Assembly: GCF_900114345.1 (NCBI RefSeq)
Contig: NZ_FOZJ01000002.1
Coordinates: 558,001-622,000 of the forward strand
Length of the DNA: 64,000 nucleotides
From: Microbacterium sp. cf046
Lineage (GTDB): Bacteria; Actinomycetota; Actinomycetes; Actinomycetales; Microbacteriaceae
Direction: 5' to 3'
Of the stretch, positions 17,313 to 25,711 are shown one piece after another. The translations under genes were made by a program, and so were the position numbers. Positions within the stretch are counted from its first letter, which is position 1; each line of letters starts with the position of its first letter. Under the pieces are notes generated by a model. That model did not search any database. It saw only the letters and a program-made list of their open reading frames with translations, and was not told the DNA's origin.

Positions 17313-18395
17313 TTGAGCGCGCCCGCAGAACCCACAGCCCGTGACCGTCGCCGCTGGGCGCAGTACCTGGTCGACGAGCGCGCCGAGGCGCGCGTCTACC
17401 GGGAGCTCGCGGCCCGCCGCGACGGCGAGGAGAGGGAGATCCTCACCGCGCTGGCGGATGCCGAAGGCCGGCACGAGGCGCACTGGCTGAACCTGCTCGG
17501 CGGGGAGCCTGCCCGACTGCCCCGGCCCGCGGCCGGGACCGTCCTGCTCGGATGGATGGCCCGGCGATTCGGCTCGATCTTCGTGCTCGCGCTCGCGCAG
17601 AACGCCGAAGCCCGTTCGCCGTACGAGAGCGAGCCGTTCGCGACGCCGACGATGGCCGCCGACGAGAAGATCCATCACGAAGTGGTGCGGGGCCTGGCAG
17701 CCCGCGGTCGCCGACGGCTGTCGGGTACCTTCCGGGCCGCGGTGTTCGGCGCGAACGACGGGCTCGTGTCCAACCTCGCCCTCGTCATGGGCATCGGTGC
17801 CACCGGCGTGGCACCGCAGTTCGTGCTCTTCAGCGGTATCGCCGGCCTCCTGGCCGGAGCGCTGTCCATGGGTGCCGGCGAGTTCGTGTCGGTGCGCTCG
17901 CAGCGCGAGCTGCTCGCAGCGACCGAGCCGAACGATTATGCGGACGAGTCCCTGCCGCATCTGGACCTCGACGCGAACGAGCTCGCGCTCGTCTATCGCA
18001 CGCGGGGGATGCCGCAGGATCAGGCTCTCGCCCGAGCCCGGCTCGTCGTCACGGCGGCGCAGGAGGGTGGTGCGGCCCATGGTGCACCACTGGACCCGCC
18101 GACCGATCACGAGCTCATCGGCGGGGCGTGGAGCGCGGCGCTGTCGAGCTTCCTGTTCTTCGCATCCGGGGCGATCATTCCGGTGCTTCCCTGGATCTTC
18201 GGGTTGTCAGGGCCCGTCGCCGTGGTCACGGCCCTGCTCCTGGTCGGCGTCGCGCTCATGGCGACCGGCGCGATGGTGGGACTCCTCTCGGGCGGTCCGC
18301 CGCTTCGACGCGCCCTGCGACAGCTCGCGATCGGCTTTGGCGCCGCCGCAGTCACGTACGTCCTCGGGTGGATCTTCGGGGTCTCTGTGGGGTGA
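17313..18395 (+). CDS. Ferritin-like domain fused to VIT1/CCC1-family iron/manganese transporter (MbfA-like)
   Basis: 360 aa. Residues 10-125 form a ferritin-like four-helix bundle with two iron-ligand pairs: Glu in AEARVYRE (E25) with E51xxH54, and E99 with E118xxH121. Residues about 135-360 are a VIT1 membrane domain with VFGANDGLVSNLALVMGI and LSMGAGEFVSVRSQRE, and about five membrane helices. The architecture is that of bacterial erythrin-vacuolar iron transport proteins such as MbfA, which export iron. The start is TTG 17313, five bases after CGGAGG. It is monocistronic as far as visible. Confidence 0.88.
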   Translation: MSAPAEPTARDRRRWAQYLVDERAEARVYRELAARRDGEEREILTALADAEGRHEAHWLNLLGGEPARLPRPAAGTVLLGWMARRFGSIFVLALAQNAEARSPYESEPFATPTMAADEKIHHEVVRGLAARGRRRLSGTFRAAVFGANDGLVSNLALVMGIGATGVAPQFVLFSGIAGLLAGALSMGAGEFVSVRSQRELLAATEPNDYADESLPHLDLDANELALVYRTRGMPQDQALARARLVVTAAQEGGAAHGAPLDPPTDHELIGGAWSAALSSFLFFASGAIIPVLPWIFGLSGPVAVVTALLLVGVALMATGAMVGLLSGGPPLRRALRQLAIGFGAAAVTYVLGWIFGVSVG

Positions 18396-18424
18396 TCGCG
18401 GTTTTCGGCGCAGGGTGCGGACGT

Positions 18425-18430
18425 GATAAT
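18425..18430 (+). promoter_or_regulatory. Possible -10 element of the tRNA-Leu(GAG) gene
   Basis: GATAAT, preceded by TG one base upstream on the 5' side (TGATAAT), lies 34 bases before the tRNA 5' end. It is the best -10-like hexamer in the 69-base gap after the VIT1 fusion gene. No good -35 is visible at 17 bases, so confidence is low. Confidence 0.35.
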
Positions 18431-18464
18431 GTCGATCTTCGGTTGGCGACAACCCAACACCCAT

Positions 18465-18549
18465 GCGCGGGTGGCGGAATAGGTAGACGCGCTAGCTTGA
18501 GGTGCTAGTGCCCGTATAGGGCGTGGGGGTTCAAGTCCCCCCTCGCGCA
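18465..18549 (+). tRNA. tRNA-Leu (anticodon GAG)
   Basis: 85-nt class II tRNA. The acceptor stem GCGCGGG pairs with CTCGCGC (one G-U). The D-arm includes TGGCGGAATAGGTAGACGC. The anticodon stem CTAGC/GCTAG encloses the loop TTGAGGT with GAG at 18499-18501. A long variable arm (TGCCCGTATAGGGCG) and the T-arm GGGGG TTCAAGT CCCCC follow. The 3' CCA is not encoded. A strong terminator starts four bases after the gene. Confidence 0.95.
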
Positions 18550-18552
18550 CAG

Positions 18553-18590
18553 ATGAAGAAGGCCCCCGGATCGGGGGCCTTCTTCATTTT
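18553..18590 (+). terminator. Rho-independent terminator after tRNA-Leu(GAG)
   Basis: A perfect 16-bp stem (18553-18568 with 18572-18587) around a 3-base loop is followed by a short T-run (TTTT including the arm end). It begins 3 bases after the tRNA and isolates it from the downstream peptidase gene. Confidence 0.88.
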
Positions 18591-18677
18591 CCGGAGGGTC
18601 GGCGCGGATCCGACTGTCTCACACCCGTAACCGCTCCGTTTCCGGAGCGCCTCATCGCCGCAGGTAGGTTAGAGCGC

Positions 18678-19979
18678 ATGTCCACGACCGGTTCCGACCT
18701 GCCCGAGGTCGTCCGCATCGCGCGAGATCTCATCCGCATCGACACCACGAACTGGGGTGGCGGCCGCGCCGAGGGCGAGCGGGAGGCCGCCCGATTCGTC
18801 GGCGCGTACCTCGAAGGTCTCGGTCTTGAGCCCGAGTACTACGAGCCGATCCCGCGCCGCACGAACGTCATGGCCCGGGTGCGCGGACGCAACCCCGACA
18901 AGCCGGCGCTCGTCCTGCACGGCCACCTCGACGTCGTGCCCGCGATCGCGGCCGACTGGTCGGTCGACCCCTTCGCCGGCGAGATCCGCGACGGGATGCT
19001 GTGGGGCCGCGGTGCGGTCGACATGAAGGACATGAACGCGATGATCCTGACGTCGGTCGCCGAGATCCTCCGCGCCGGCGAACTGCCGGAGCGCGACCTG
19101 ATCCTGGTCTTCTTCGCGGACGAGGAGAACGGCGGCATCGAGGGCTCGCACCTCGTCGTGACCGAGCGCGCGGAGTGGTTCGACGGTGCCACGGAGGCGA
19201 TCAGCGAGGTCGGCGGCTACTCAATCGCCGTCGGCGACCGTCGCGCCTATCTGCTCCAGGTGGGGGAGAAGGCCCTGATCTGGATCCGGCTGCGCGCACG
19301 GGGCCGGGCCGGCCACGGCAGCCGCGTGCACCCCGACAACGCCGTCACGCGCCTCGCAGAGGCGGTTGTGGCGCTCGGCCGCACGGAATGGCCGGTGACC
19401 CTCACGGCGACGACCGAGACGATGCTGGCGGCCCTGCGGGATCTCGCCGATTCGCAGGAGGCGGATCCCGATACCGTCGCGATCTCGACCGGTGCCGCCG
19501 AGGGCTTCATCCGATCGACGCTTCGCACCACGACCAATCCGACCGCACTCACGGCCGGCTACAAGCACAACGTCATCCCCGACGCCGCCGAGGCGCTCAT
19601 CGACGTGCGGACCCTGCCCGGCTCCGAGGACGAGGCGCTCGCGGACATCCGGCGGATCGTCGGCGACGACATCGACATCGAGATCGTCGTCCGCGACATC
19701 GGCCTGGAGGTGCCGTTCGAATGCGACCTCGTCGATGCGATGGTCGCGGCGCTCGGGCGGGCGGATCCCGGCGTTCCGGTCATCCCCTATCTGATGGGCG
19801 GCGGCACGGACAACAAGGCTCTCGCGGCGCTCGGAATCGACGGGTACGGCTTCGCCCCGCTGCGGCTGCCCGCGGACATGGACTTCACCGGCATGTTCCA
19901 CGGCGTCGACGAGCGCGTACCGCTGGACGCGCTCGTGTTCGGGCAGCGCGTGCTGACCGATCTGCTGCGAACCTACTGA
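18678..19979 (+). CDS. M20-family metallopeptidase (ArgE/DapE/CPG2-like)
   Basis: 433 aa zinc hydrolase. The first metal motif is LVLHGHLDVVPA (His and Asp). GRGAVDMKDMNAMIL carries the bridging Asp, and FFADEENGGIEGSH holds the catalytic Glu-Glu pair. A dimerisation domain follows (GRAGHGSRVHPDNAVTRLAE), and MGGGTDNKALAALGIDGYGF near the C-terminus provides the last ligands. It hydrolyses an N-acyl amino acid or dipeptide-like amide; the substrate is not predictable. A homologous M20 gene precedes uppP in mycobacteria too. A 63-base gap separates it from uppP, probably cotranscribed. Confidence 0.88.
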   Translation: MSTTGSDLPEVVRIARDLIRIDTTNWGGGRAEGEREAARFVGAYLEGLGLEPEYYEPIPRRTNVMARVRGRNPDKPALVLHGHLDVVPAIAADWSVDPFAGEIRDGMLWGRGAVDMKDMNAMILTSVAEILRAGELPERDLILVFFADEENGGIEGSHLVVTERAEWFDGATEAISEVGGYSIAVGDRRAYLLQVGEKALIWIRLRARGRAGHGSRVHPDNAVTRLAEAVVALGRTEWPVTLTATTETMLAALRDLADSQEADPDTVAISTGAAEGFIRSTLRTTTNPTALTAGYKHNVIPDAAEALIDVRTLPGSEDEALADIRRIVGDDIDIEIVVRDIGLEVPFECDLVDAMVAALGRADPGVPVIPYLMGGGTDNKALAALGIDGYGFAPLRLPADMDFTGMFHGVDERVPLDALVFGQRVLTDLLRTY

Positions 19980-20042
19980 CCCACCACCCACCGACCACCC
20001 GCGACCGACGACGCTCGAACCCCCTCAGCACGAAAGGCTCCC

Positions 20043-20867
20043 ATGCTTCTGGAGGCGATCATCCTCGGCCTGGTCCAGGGACTCACCGAGTTCCTGCCGG
20101 TGTCATCCAGCGCGCACCTGCGCATCCTCGGCGAGTTCCTGCCCGGCGCGCAGGATCCCGGCGCCGCGTTCACTGCGATCACCCAGATCGGCACGGAGGC
20201 CGCCGTCGTGCTGTTCTTCTGGCGCGACATCGTGCGCATCATCACGCGCTGGTTCCAGGCGCTGATCGGCCGCATCCCGCGCAACGACCCGGACGCTCGC
20301 ATGGGCTGGCTGATCATCGTGGGCAGCATCCCGATCGTGGTGCTCGGCCTGCTGTTCCAGGACCAGATCGAGACGACCTTCCGCTCGCTCTGGCTGATCG
20401 CCGGGATGCTGATCTTCTTCGGCGTGCTGCTCGGGATCGCCGACCTGGTCGGATCGAAGAAACGGGAGCTGAAGGACATCACGATCCCGCACGGCATCAT
20501 CTACGGCTTCGCCCAGGCGCTCGCGCTCATTCCCGGCGTGTCACGGTCCGGCGGCACGATCACGGCCGGACTGTTCATGGGCTACGAACGCGCCGCCGCG
20601 GCCCGCTACGCGTTCCTGCTGGCCATCCCCGCGGTCTTCGGCAGCGGCTTCTACCAGCTCTTCAAGAGCTGGGATGAGCCCGGTGTGTTCACCCTCGGCG
20701 AGACGGCCGTCGCGACGGTCGTGGCGTTCCTGGTGGCGCTCGGCGTCATCGCGTTCTTCATGAGCTGGATCTCCAAGCACAGCTTCCTGCCGTTCGTGAT
20801 CTACCGCGTCGCGCTGGGCACGCTGCTCCTGGTGCTCCTGAGCACCGGCGTGCTGCAGGCCTACTGA
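20043..20867 (+). CDS. uppP: Undecaprenyl-diphosphatase
   Basis: 274 aa polytopic membrane enzyme with about eight helices that dephosphorylates undecaprenyl diphosphate to recycle the lipid carrier for peptidoglycan synthesis. Both family signatures are present: [20 protein letters not shown] at residues about 14-33 and [14 protein letters not shown] near 165. The membrane helix with [20 protein letters not shown] follows. Length matches BacA/UppP. Activity of this protein confers low-level bacitracin tolerance in other bacteria. It follows the M20 gene; the next gene is convergent. Confidence 0.95.
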   Translation: MLLEAIILGLVQGLTEFLPVSSSAHLRILGEFLPGAQDPGAAFTAITQIGTEAAVVLFFWRDIVRIITRWFQALIGRIPRNDPDARMGWLIIVGSIPIVVLGLLFQDQIETTFRSLWLIAGMLIFFGVLLGIADLVGSKKRELKDITIPHGIIYGFAQALALIPGVSRSGGTITAGLFMGYERAAAARYAFLLAIPAVFGSGFYQLFKSWDEPGVFTLGETAVATVVAFLVALGVIAFFMSWISKHSFLPFVIYRVALGTLLLVLLSTGVLQAY

Positions 20868-20894
20868 CCCGGCGGGACTTCGGAGCGGATGCCG

Positions 20895-21776
20895 CTACCG
20901 GCGCGGTTCGTCGCGCCCGGGCTTGGTCGGGCCCTCACCGCTGCCGGGGCCGCCTCCGCCGCGTCGCAGGTACTTCTCGAACTCCTGCGCGATCGCGTCA
21001 CCCGATGCCTCCGGCGAGTCCCACGTGTCGCGCGTGCGCTCGAGCTGATGGATGTACTCGGTCATCTCCTCGTCGTCGGCCGCGGCCGCGTCGATCGAGG
21101 CCTCCCATGCCGCCGATTCCGCGGCGAGCTCGCCGCGAGGCACCGACGCGCCGGTGAGGTCCTCGAGGCGATCCAGGAGCGCGAGCGTCGCCTTCGGCGA
21201 CGGCGTGTGGCCGGCGACGTAGTGCGGGACGCTCGCCCAGAGGCTCGCTGAGGGGATTCCGGCCGCATCGGCCGCGTTCGAGAGCACGCTCAGGATCCCG
21301 ACGGGGCCCTCGTACGTGCTGCGCTCGAGGTCGAGTGTGTTGCGGATCTGCTCGCTGTCGCTGCCCGCGAACACCGAGATCGGCCGCGTGTGGGGGACGT
21401 CGGACATCATCGAGCCGAGCGCGACGAATCCCGTGATGTCCTCGCGGAGCGCGACGTCGACGAACTCGCTCGCGAACGCCTGCCACGCGCGCGCCGGCTC
21501 GACGCCGGTGAGCAGCCACAGCTGGGTGCTTCGGGTGGGCTTCACGGGTTTGAGGATCGTCGCCTCCGGCCACTTCAGCATCCGCCTGCCGTCGCCGTCG
21601 ATCGCGATCTGGGGTCGCGTGTACTGGTAGTCGAAGTACAGCTCGGGGTCGATCGAGAAGACCGGCTCGTACTCGCCGATCTCCCGCAGGTGCGACACGG
21701 CGGCGGATGCCGCTTCACCGGCGTCGTTCCATCCGTCGAACGCGGCCACGAGCACCTTGCGTCCCAGTCCGTCCAC
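20895..21776 (-). CDS. PAC2-family protein
   Basis: 293 aa. PAC2 (proteasome assembly chaperone 2-like) domain at residues 1-220: KVLVAAFDGWNDAGEAAS at the N-terminus, then FVALGSMMSDVPHTRP and WASVPHYVAGHTPSPKATL. The C-terminal 70 residues are charged and helical, ending in a glycine/proline-rich tail. GTG 21776 is chosen because GGAGGAGG (21781-21788 on the complement) precedes it; the frame extends 11 codons further up without a ribosome binding site. Orthologues (Rv2125 in M. tuberculosis) lie near pupylation genes. The molecular role in bacteria is unknown, and no proteasome gene is present here. Confidence 0.85.
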   Translation of the reverse strand: MDGLGRKVLVAAFDGWNDAGEAASAAVSHLREIGEYEPVFSIDPELYFDYQYTRPQIAIDGDGRRMLKWPEATILKPVKPTRSTQLWLLTGVEPARAWQAFASEFVDVALREDITGFVALGSMMSDVPHTRPISVFAGSDSEQIRNTLDLERSTYEGPVGILSVLSNAADAAGIPSASLWASVPHYVAGHTPSPKATLALLDRLEDLTGASVPRGELAAESAAWEASIDAAAADDEEMTEYIHQLERTRDTWDSPEASGDAIAQEFEKYLRRGGGGPGSGEGPTKPGRDEPRR

Positions 21777-21846
21777 ACGACCTCCTCCGCCCGCATCTGC
21801 GGGGTGCATCCAGAATAGGCTCCACAGCGCTGACTAGCATGGAGCA

Positions 21847-22548
21847 GTGAACTCGAGCACCTTGACGGCCGTCCTGTGGGACATGGATGGGACGCTCGTG
21901 GACACCGAGCCGTATTGGATGGCGGCCGAGACTCCGCTCGTGGAGAGCTTCGGCGGCACGTGGTCCCACGAACAGGCGCTGCGGCTGGTCGGCCTCGGCC
22001 TCGAGGACTCGGCGCGGATCTTCCAGGACGCCGGTGTGCGGATGGGGATCCACGACATCGTCGATCACCTGACCGACGACGTCATGATGCAGCTGTCCAC
22101 CAAGGGCGTGCCGTTCCGGCCCGGCGCGCGCGAACTGCTCGCGAGCCTGCGGGAGGCGGGCATCAAGACCGGGCTGGTCACCATGTCGCTGCGGCGGATG
22201 GCCGACACGGTCGTCGACCTGATCGAATTCGAGGCGTTCGACGTGGTCATCGCCGGTGACGATTCGACCCGCCCGAAGCCGTTCCCCGACCCGTACCTGC
22301 AGGCGTGCGCGGCTCTGGGCGTCCAGCCGCGCGACACCGTCGCGATCGAGGACTCGCCGAACGGGCTGCGCTCGGCGGTCGCCTCAGGTGCGGCGGTGAT
22401 CGGCGTTCCCCTGATGGTCTCGATCGCGGGCGCCGGAGCCCACGCGGTCTGGCCCACGCTGGAGGGGCGCACCGCCGCGGACGTGGCGCGGTTCCACTCC
22501 GAGCACCGCCGGGCCCTGGATGACAGCACGCGAGGAGAGGTCCGATGA
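21847..22548 (+). CDS. HAD-superfamily hydrolase (beta-phosphoglucomutase/phosphatase-like)
   Basis: 233 aa. Motif I is LWDMDGTLVDTEPYW with the nucleophile Asp and the acid/base Asp; motif II is TMSLRRMADTV; the motif III lysine is in STRPKPFPDPYL; motif IV is AIEDSPNGLRSA. A helical cap domain lies between motifs I and II, as in subclass IA sugar phosphatases/mutases. The start is GTG 21847; the 3' end overlaps trmI (ATGA), so the two are coupled. The same HAD-trmI pairing occurs in other actinobacteria; the substrate is not known. Confidence 0.88.
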   Translation: MNSSTLTAVLWDMDGTLVDTEPYWMAAETPLVESFGGTWSHEQALRLVGLGLEDSARIFQDAGVRMGIHDIVDHLTDDVMMQLSTKGVPFRPGARELLASLREAGIKTGLVTMSLRRMADTVVDLIEFEAFDVVIAGDDSTRPKPFPDPYLQACAALGVQPRDTVAIEDSPNGLRSAVASGAAVIGVPLMVSIAGAGAHAVWPTLEGRTAADVARFHSEHRRALDDSTRGEVR

Positions 22549-23561
22549 CCGTCGAACGCCCCAGTGGTCCGTTCCGGGTCGGAGACCGCGTCCAGCTCAC
22601 CGGGCCCAAGAACCGTCTGCACACGATCACGCTCCGCGAGGACGGCGAGCTGCATACCCACCACGGCGTGCTCCGGCACACGGCGCTGATCGGCCAGCCA
22701 GACGGATCGGTGGTCGTGGGCAGCGGTGGCCACGAGTACCTCGCCCTGCGCCCACTTCTCCGGGACTTCGTCATGTCCATGCCGCGCGGCGCGGCGATCG
22801 TGTATCCGAAGGATGCCGCGCAGATCGTGGCCCAGGCGGACGTCTTTCCCGGCAGCGTCGTGGTCGAGGCCGGTGTCGGCTCCGGCGCGCTCTCCCTGTC
22901 GCTGCTGCGGGCGATCGGCGCGGATGGGCGCCTGGTGTCGTTCGAGCGCCGCAGCGAGTTCGCCGACGTCGCGCGCGCGAACGTCGAGACGTTCGTCGGC
23001 GGCGTGCCCGCCAACTGGGACGTCGTCGTGGGGGATCTGGTCGCCGAGCTTCCCGGCGCCGTGGCCGCGGCATCCGTCGACCGGGTCGTTCTGGACATGC
23101 TCGCACCCTGGGAATGCATCGACGTCGTCGCCGACGCGCTGACCCCCGGCGGGGTCGTGCTCTGCTACGTCGCCACCGCGACGCAGCTCAGCCGGGTCGC
23201 GGAGTACATCCGCGCGACGGGGCTCTTCACCGAACCCGATGCGAACGAGACGATGGTGCGCGGGTGGCACGTCGAGGGGCTCGCGGTGCGGCCCGACCAC
23301 CGGATGGTCGCCCACACCGGATTCCTCGTGTGGGCGCGCAGGCTGGCGCCCGGGGCGGTGGCGCCCGAGCAGAAGCGCCGCGCCTCCAAGTCCAGCTACG
23401 GCGACGAGGACGTCGAACTGTGGACCCCCGGGGCCGTCGGAGACCGCGAGATCACCGACAAGAACCTGCGCAAGCGCGTGCGTGAGGCTGAGCGGGCCGC
23501 GGACGGCGCGCGGCAAGCGGCGCACGGGGCGGACAGCCCGGGGAGCTCCGACGAGGCTTGA
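22545..23561 (+). CDS. trmI: tRNA (adenine-N1-)-methyltransferase TrmI
   Basis: 338 aa. The N-terminal beta-barrel-like region (FRVGDRVQLTGPKNRLHTIT) is followed by the SAM-dependent methyltransferase domain, with GSVVVEAGVGSGALSLSLLR as motif I and VVLDMLAPWECIDVVADAL as motif IV. TrmI makes m1A58 (and in some species m1A57) in the tRNA T-loop, acting as a tetramer. The C-terminal 60 residues are charged and poorly conserved. It overlaps the HAD gene by four bases. In mycobacteria this gene (Rv2118c) directly precedes the ATPase of the Pup-proteasome locus; here an FKBP gene follows instead. Confidence 0.92.
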   Translation: MTVERPSGPFRVGDRVQLTGPKNRLHTITLREDGELHTHHGVLRHTALIGQPDGSVVVGSGGHEYLALRPLLRDFVMSMPRGAAIVYPKDAAQIVAQADVFPGSVVVEAGVGSGALSLSLLRAIGADGRLVSFERRSEFADVARANVETFVGGVPANWDVVVGDLVAELPGAVAAASVDRVVLDMLAPWECIDVVADALTPGGVVLCYVATATQLSRVAEYIRATGLFTEPDANETMVRGWHVEGLAVRPDHRMVAHTGFLVWARRLAPGAVAPEQKRRASKSSYGDEDVELWTPGAVGDREITDKNLRKRVREAERAADGARQAAHGADSPGSSDEA

Positions 23562-23562
23562 C

Positions 23563-23654
23563 GAGGTCTCGATACGGCGCTGCGCGCCTACTCGACCTAG
23601 ATCCGACCCGCATCAACGCCGGGCTTCGCGCGGCATTGATCCGGCTCGCATCTA
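23563..23654. repeat. Composite palindromic intergenic element (two hairpins)
   Basis: Two adjacent inverted repeats fill nearly the whole 103-base gap between trmI and the FKBP gene. The first, 23565-23597, is an imperfect hairpin beginning GGTCTCGATAC, with GGCGC-tgc-GCGCC at the tip and ending CTACTCGACC. It resembles a short palindromic repeat I recall as common in Microbacteriaceae intergenic regions. The second has 24-base arms at 23598-23621 and 23631-23654, with about 20 of 24 bases complementary, around a 9-base loop. It ends 10 bases before the FKBP start codon. It could be a REP-like element, a terminator for trmI, or both. Confidence 0.65.
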
Positions 23655-23664
23655 GACTGTTCCG

Positions 23665-24639
23665 GTGCGCAAGATCCCCGCTTCCCTCGCGGTCCTCGGA
23701 CTCGTCGCCGTCGGACTCGTCGGCTGCTCCCTTCCCGGCTCGAATGCGTGTGCCCGGGCGGATGCCGCAGACCCCGCCGCGCTGGATGCCGTGACGGTGA
23801 CCGGCTCGACCGACGATGCCCCCGACGTCGAGCTGTACACGCCGTTCCACGTGACCTCGCCAGCCTTCGAGGATCTCGTCGTCGGTGACGGAACGCAGAT
23901 CACCACCGACACGCAGCTGATCGTGATGGACATCAGCATCACGAGCGGCGAGACGGGCGAGAACCTCGTCGAGACCGACTACGACGGCGACCTGTCGCGC
24001 GTCTCGCCCGTCTCGCGGTGGTTCGAGGTCGTTCCCGGCTTCGAAGACGTGCTCCAGTGCGCGACCGAAGGCTCGCGGATCGTCGTGGCGCTTCCGCCGG
24101 GCGGTATCGAGGCCCAGACCGCGGAGAGCCTGGAGATGGGCGAGGACGACTCCGCCGTCGCCGTCATCGACATCCGCAAGGTGTATCTGCCGAAGGCCGA
24201 CGGAGCCAACCAGTACAACGTCGATCGCGGACTGCCCTCGATCGTGCGTGCGCCGGACGGCCGGCCGGGAGTCATCATTCCGGATGCCGAGCCGCCGACG
24301 GACCTCGTCGTCCAGACGATCAAGAAGGGCACCGGGCCGGTCGTCACGGCGGACGCGCCCGTCCGCGTCCACTACACGGGCGTGACCTGGGCGGACCGCA
24401 CCGTGTTCGACACGACGTGGGACGCGGAGCCGAAGTCGATCGAGCTGGACACGATGCTCCCGGGATTCGCCGAGGCGATCACCGGGCAGGCCGTCGGGTC
24501 GCAGGTCCTGATCGTCATCCCGCCCGACCAGGCGTACGGCGATCAGGCGCAGGGGCCGATCCCGGCGGATTCGACCCTCGTGTTCGTGGTCGACATCCTC
24601 GGGATAGACCAGCCCGTCGCCGCTTCCGACGCCGGCTGA
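23665..24639 (+). CDS. FKBP-type peptidyl-prolyl isomerase lipoprotein, two FKBP-like domains
   Basis: 324 aa exported lipoprotein. The signal peptide MRKIPASLAVLGLVAVGLVG is followed by a lipobox cysteine (LVGC, Cys21). Residues about 40-170 form a degenerate FKBP-like domain (PGFEDVLQCATEGSRIVVALP), and residues about 205-320 a canonical one with VRVHYTGVTWADRTVFDTTW, LPGFAEAITGQAVGSQVLIV and AYGDQAQGPIPADSTLVFVVD. It isomerises prolyl bonds in proteins at the outer face of the membrane. GTG 23665 has no clear ribosome binding site because the palindromic element ends just upstream. It lies before the pafB-pafC-tat genes. Confidence 0.88.
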   Translation: MRKIPASLAVLGLVAVGLVGCSLPGSNACARADAADPAALDAVTVTGSTDDAPDVELYTPFHVTSPAFEDLVVGDGTQITTDTQLIVMDISITSGETGENLVETDYDGDLSRVSPVSRWFEVVPGFEDVLQCATEGSRIVVALPPGGIEAQTAESLEMGEDDSAVAVIDIRKVYLPKADGANQYNVDRGLPSIVRAPDGRPGVIIPDAEPPTDLVVQTIKKGTGPVVTADAPVRVHYTGVTWADRTVFDTTWDAEPKSIELDTMLPGFAEAITGQAVGSQVLIVIPPDQAYGDQAQGPIPADSTLVFVVDILGIDQPVAASDAG

Positions 24640-24715
24640 CCGTCGCCTCCGCCGCTGCGGTGACGGCGGTCCCGCATCCCGCGATGGGTTCGATCCGCGG
24701 CCTAAGATAAGGGTC

Positions 24716-25711
24716 GTGCCTGCGAACGCTTCTCCGAAGAACCCGCCTGAGGAGCGCCTCGTCAACCTCGTCGTCGCGCTGGTCGCGACCGAGCAGGGTC
24801 TGACCAAGGACACCATCCTCAGCTCGGTCTCGGGGTACCGCGAGCAGTCCGAGGCGGGCGCGTCGAAGGACGCGCTGGAGAAGATGTTCGAGCGCGACAA
24901 GGAGAGCCTGCGCCGTCTCGGCGTGCCGATCGAGACGATCGGCGACTGGGCGGATCCCGACGACCTGCGCGAAGCGCGGTACCGCGTGCCCACCGCGGAG
25001 TACGAGCTCCCGGAAGACATCGTCTTCACCTCGCCCGAGCTCGCGCTGCTGAACCTCGCAGGCGGCGTGTGGAGCGAGAGCTCGATGTCGGCCGATGCGC
25101 GCAGCGGCCTGCGCAAGATCCGGGCGCTGGGCATCGCAGTCGATGAGCCGATCATCGGGTACTCGCCGCGGATCAGCCTGCGAGAGCCGTCGTTCGCCCC
25201 GCTGCAGCAGGCGATCGAACTGTCACGCGTCGTCATGTTCGCGTATCTGAAGCCGGGCGAGGGCGCGCCGCGCACGCGGCGGGTGCAGCCGCTCGCGCTC
25301 GTCGAATACGAGGGGCGATGGCATGTGTTCGGCGTCGACCTCGATGTGGCCGCGGATCGCACGTTCCTGCTCTCACGCATCGTCGAGGACGTCTCGATCA
25401 CGCGCGACGCGTTCGACCCCGCACTGCGCGAGGGGGCGGGTGAGCGAGCGCTTGCCGGACTCGACGAGGTGGCAGAGCGCAACCGGGCCCTCCTCGAGGT
25501 GAATCCGGGCACGGAGGCGGCGCTGCGGCTCAGTCGCCGAGCCCTCCCGGCGGATCAGGGGATCCGCGTGCCGTTCGTCGACATCCACGTCTTCGCCGAC
25601 GAGCTCGCCTCGTACGGCCCCGAGGTCCGCGTGGTGGAGCCCGCCGAGCTCCGCGAGCAGGTCATCGCGCGGCTGACGGCCGCACGCGTCGCGCACGGGG
25701 GTGCCGGATGA
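24716..25711 (+). CDS. pafB: WYL-domain DNA-damage-response regulator subunit PafB
   Basis: 331 aa. An N-terminal winged helix (ERLVNLVVALVATEQGLTK to FERDKESLRRLGVPIE), a WYL domain around residues 160-235 (RRVQPLALVEYEGRWHVFGV, the W-H-V being this protein's version of WYL) and a C-terminal WCX extension. With PafC it forms the PafBC transcription activator that controls the LexA-independent mycobacterial DNA-damage regulon. GTG 24716 is the likely start. It overlaps pafC by ATGA. PafBC is normally encoded after pafA; here no pupylation gene is next to it. Confidence 0.92.
   Translation: MPANASPKNPPEERLVNLVVALVATEQGLTKDTILSSVSGYREQSEAGASKDALEKMFERDKESLRRLGVPIETIGDWADPDDLREARYRVPTAEYELPEDIVFTSPELALLNLAGGVWSESSMSADARSGLRKIRALGIAVDEPIIGYSPRISLREPSFAPLQQAIELSRVVMFAYLKPGEGAPRTRRVQPLALVEYEGRWHVFGVDLDVAADRTFLLSRIVEDVSITRDAFDPALREGAGERALAGLDEVAERNRALLEVNPGTEAALRLSRRALPADQGIRVPFVDIHVFADELASYGPEVRVVEPAELREQVIARLTAARVAHGGAG

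Noticed and set aside
18632-18649. CGCTCCG...CGGAGCG hairpin before the M20 gene
   Set aside because: Seven-base GC stem with no T-run, directly after a strong terminator; no evidence of function.
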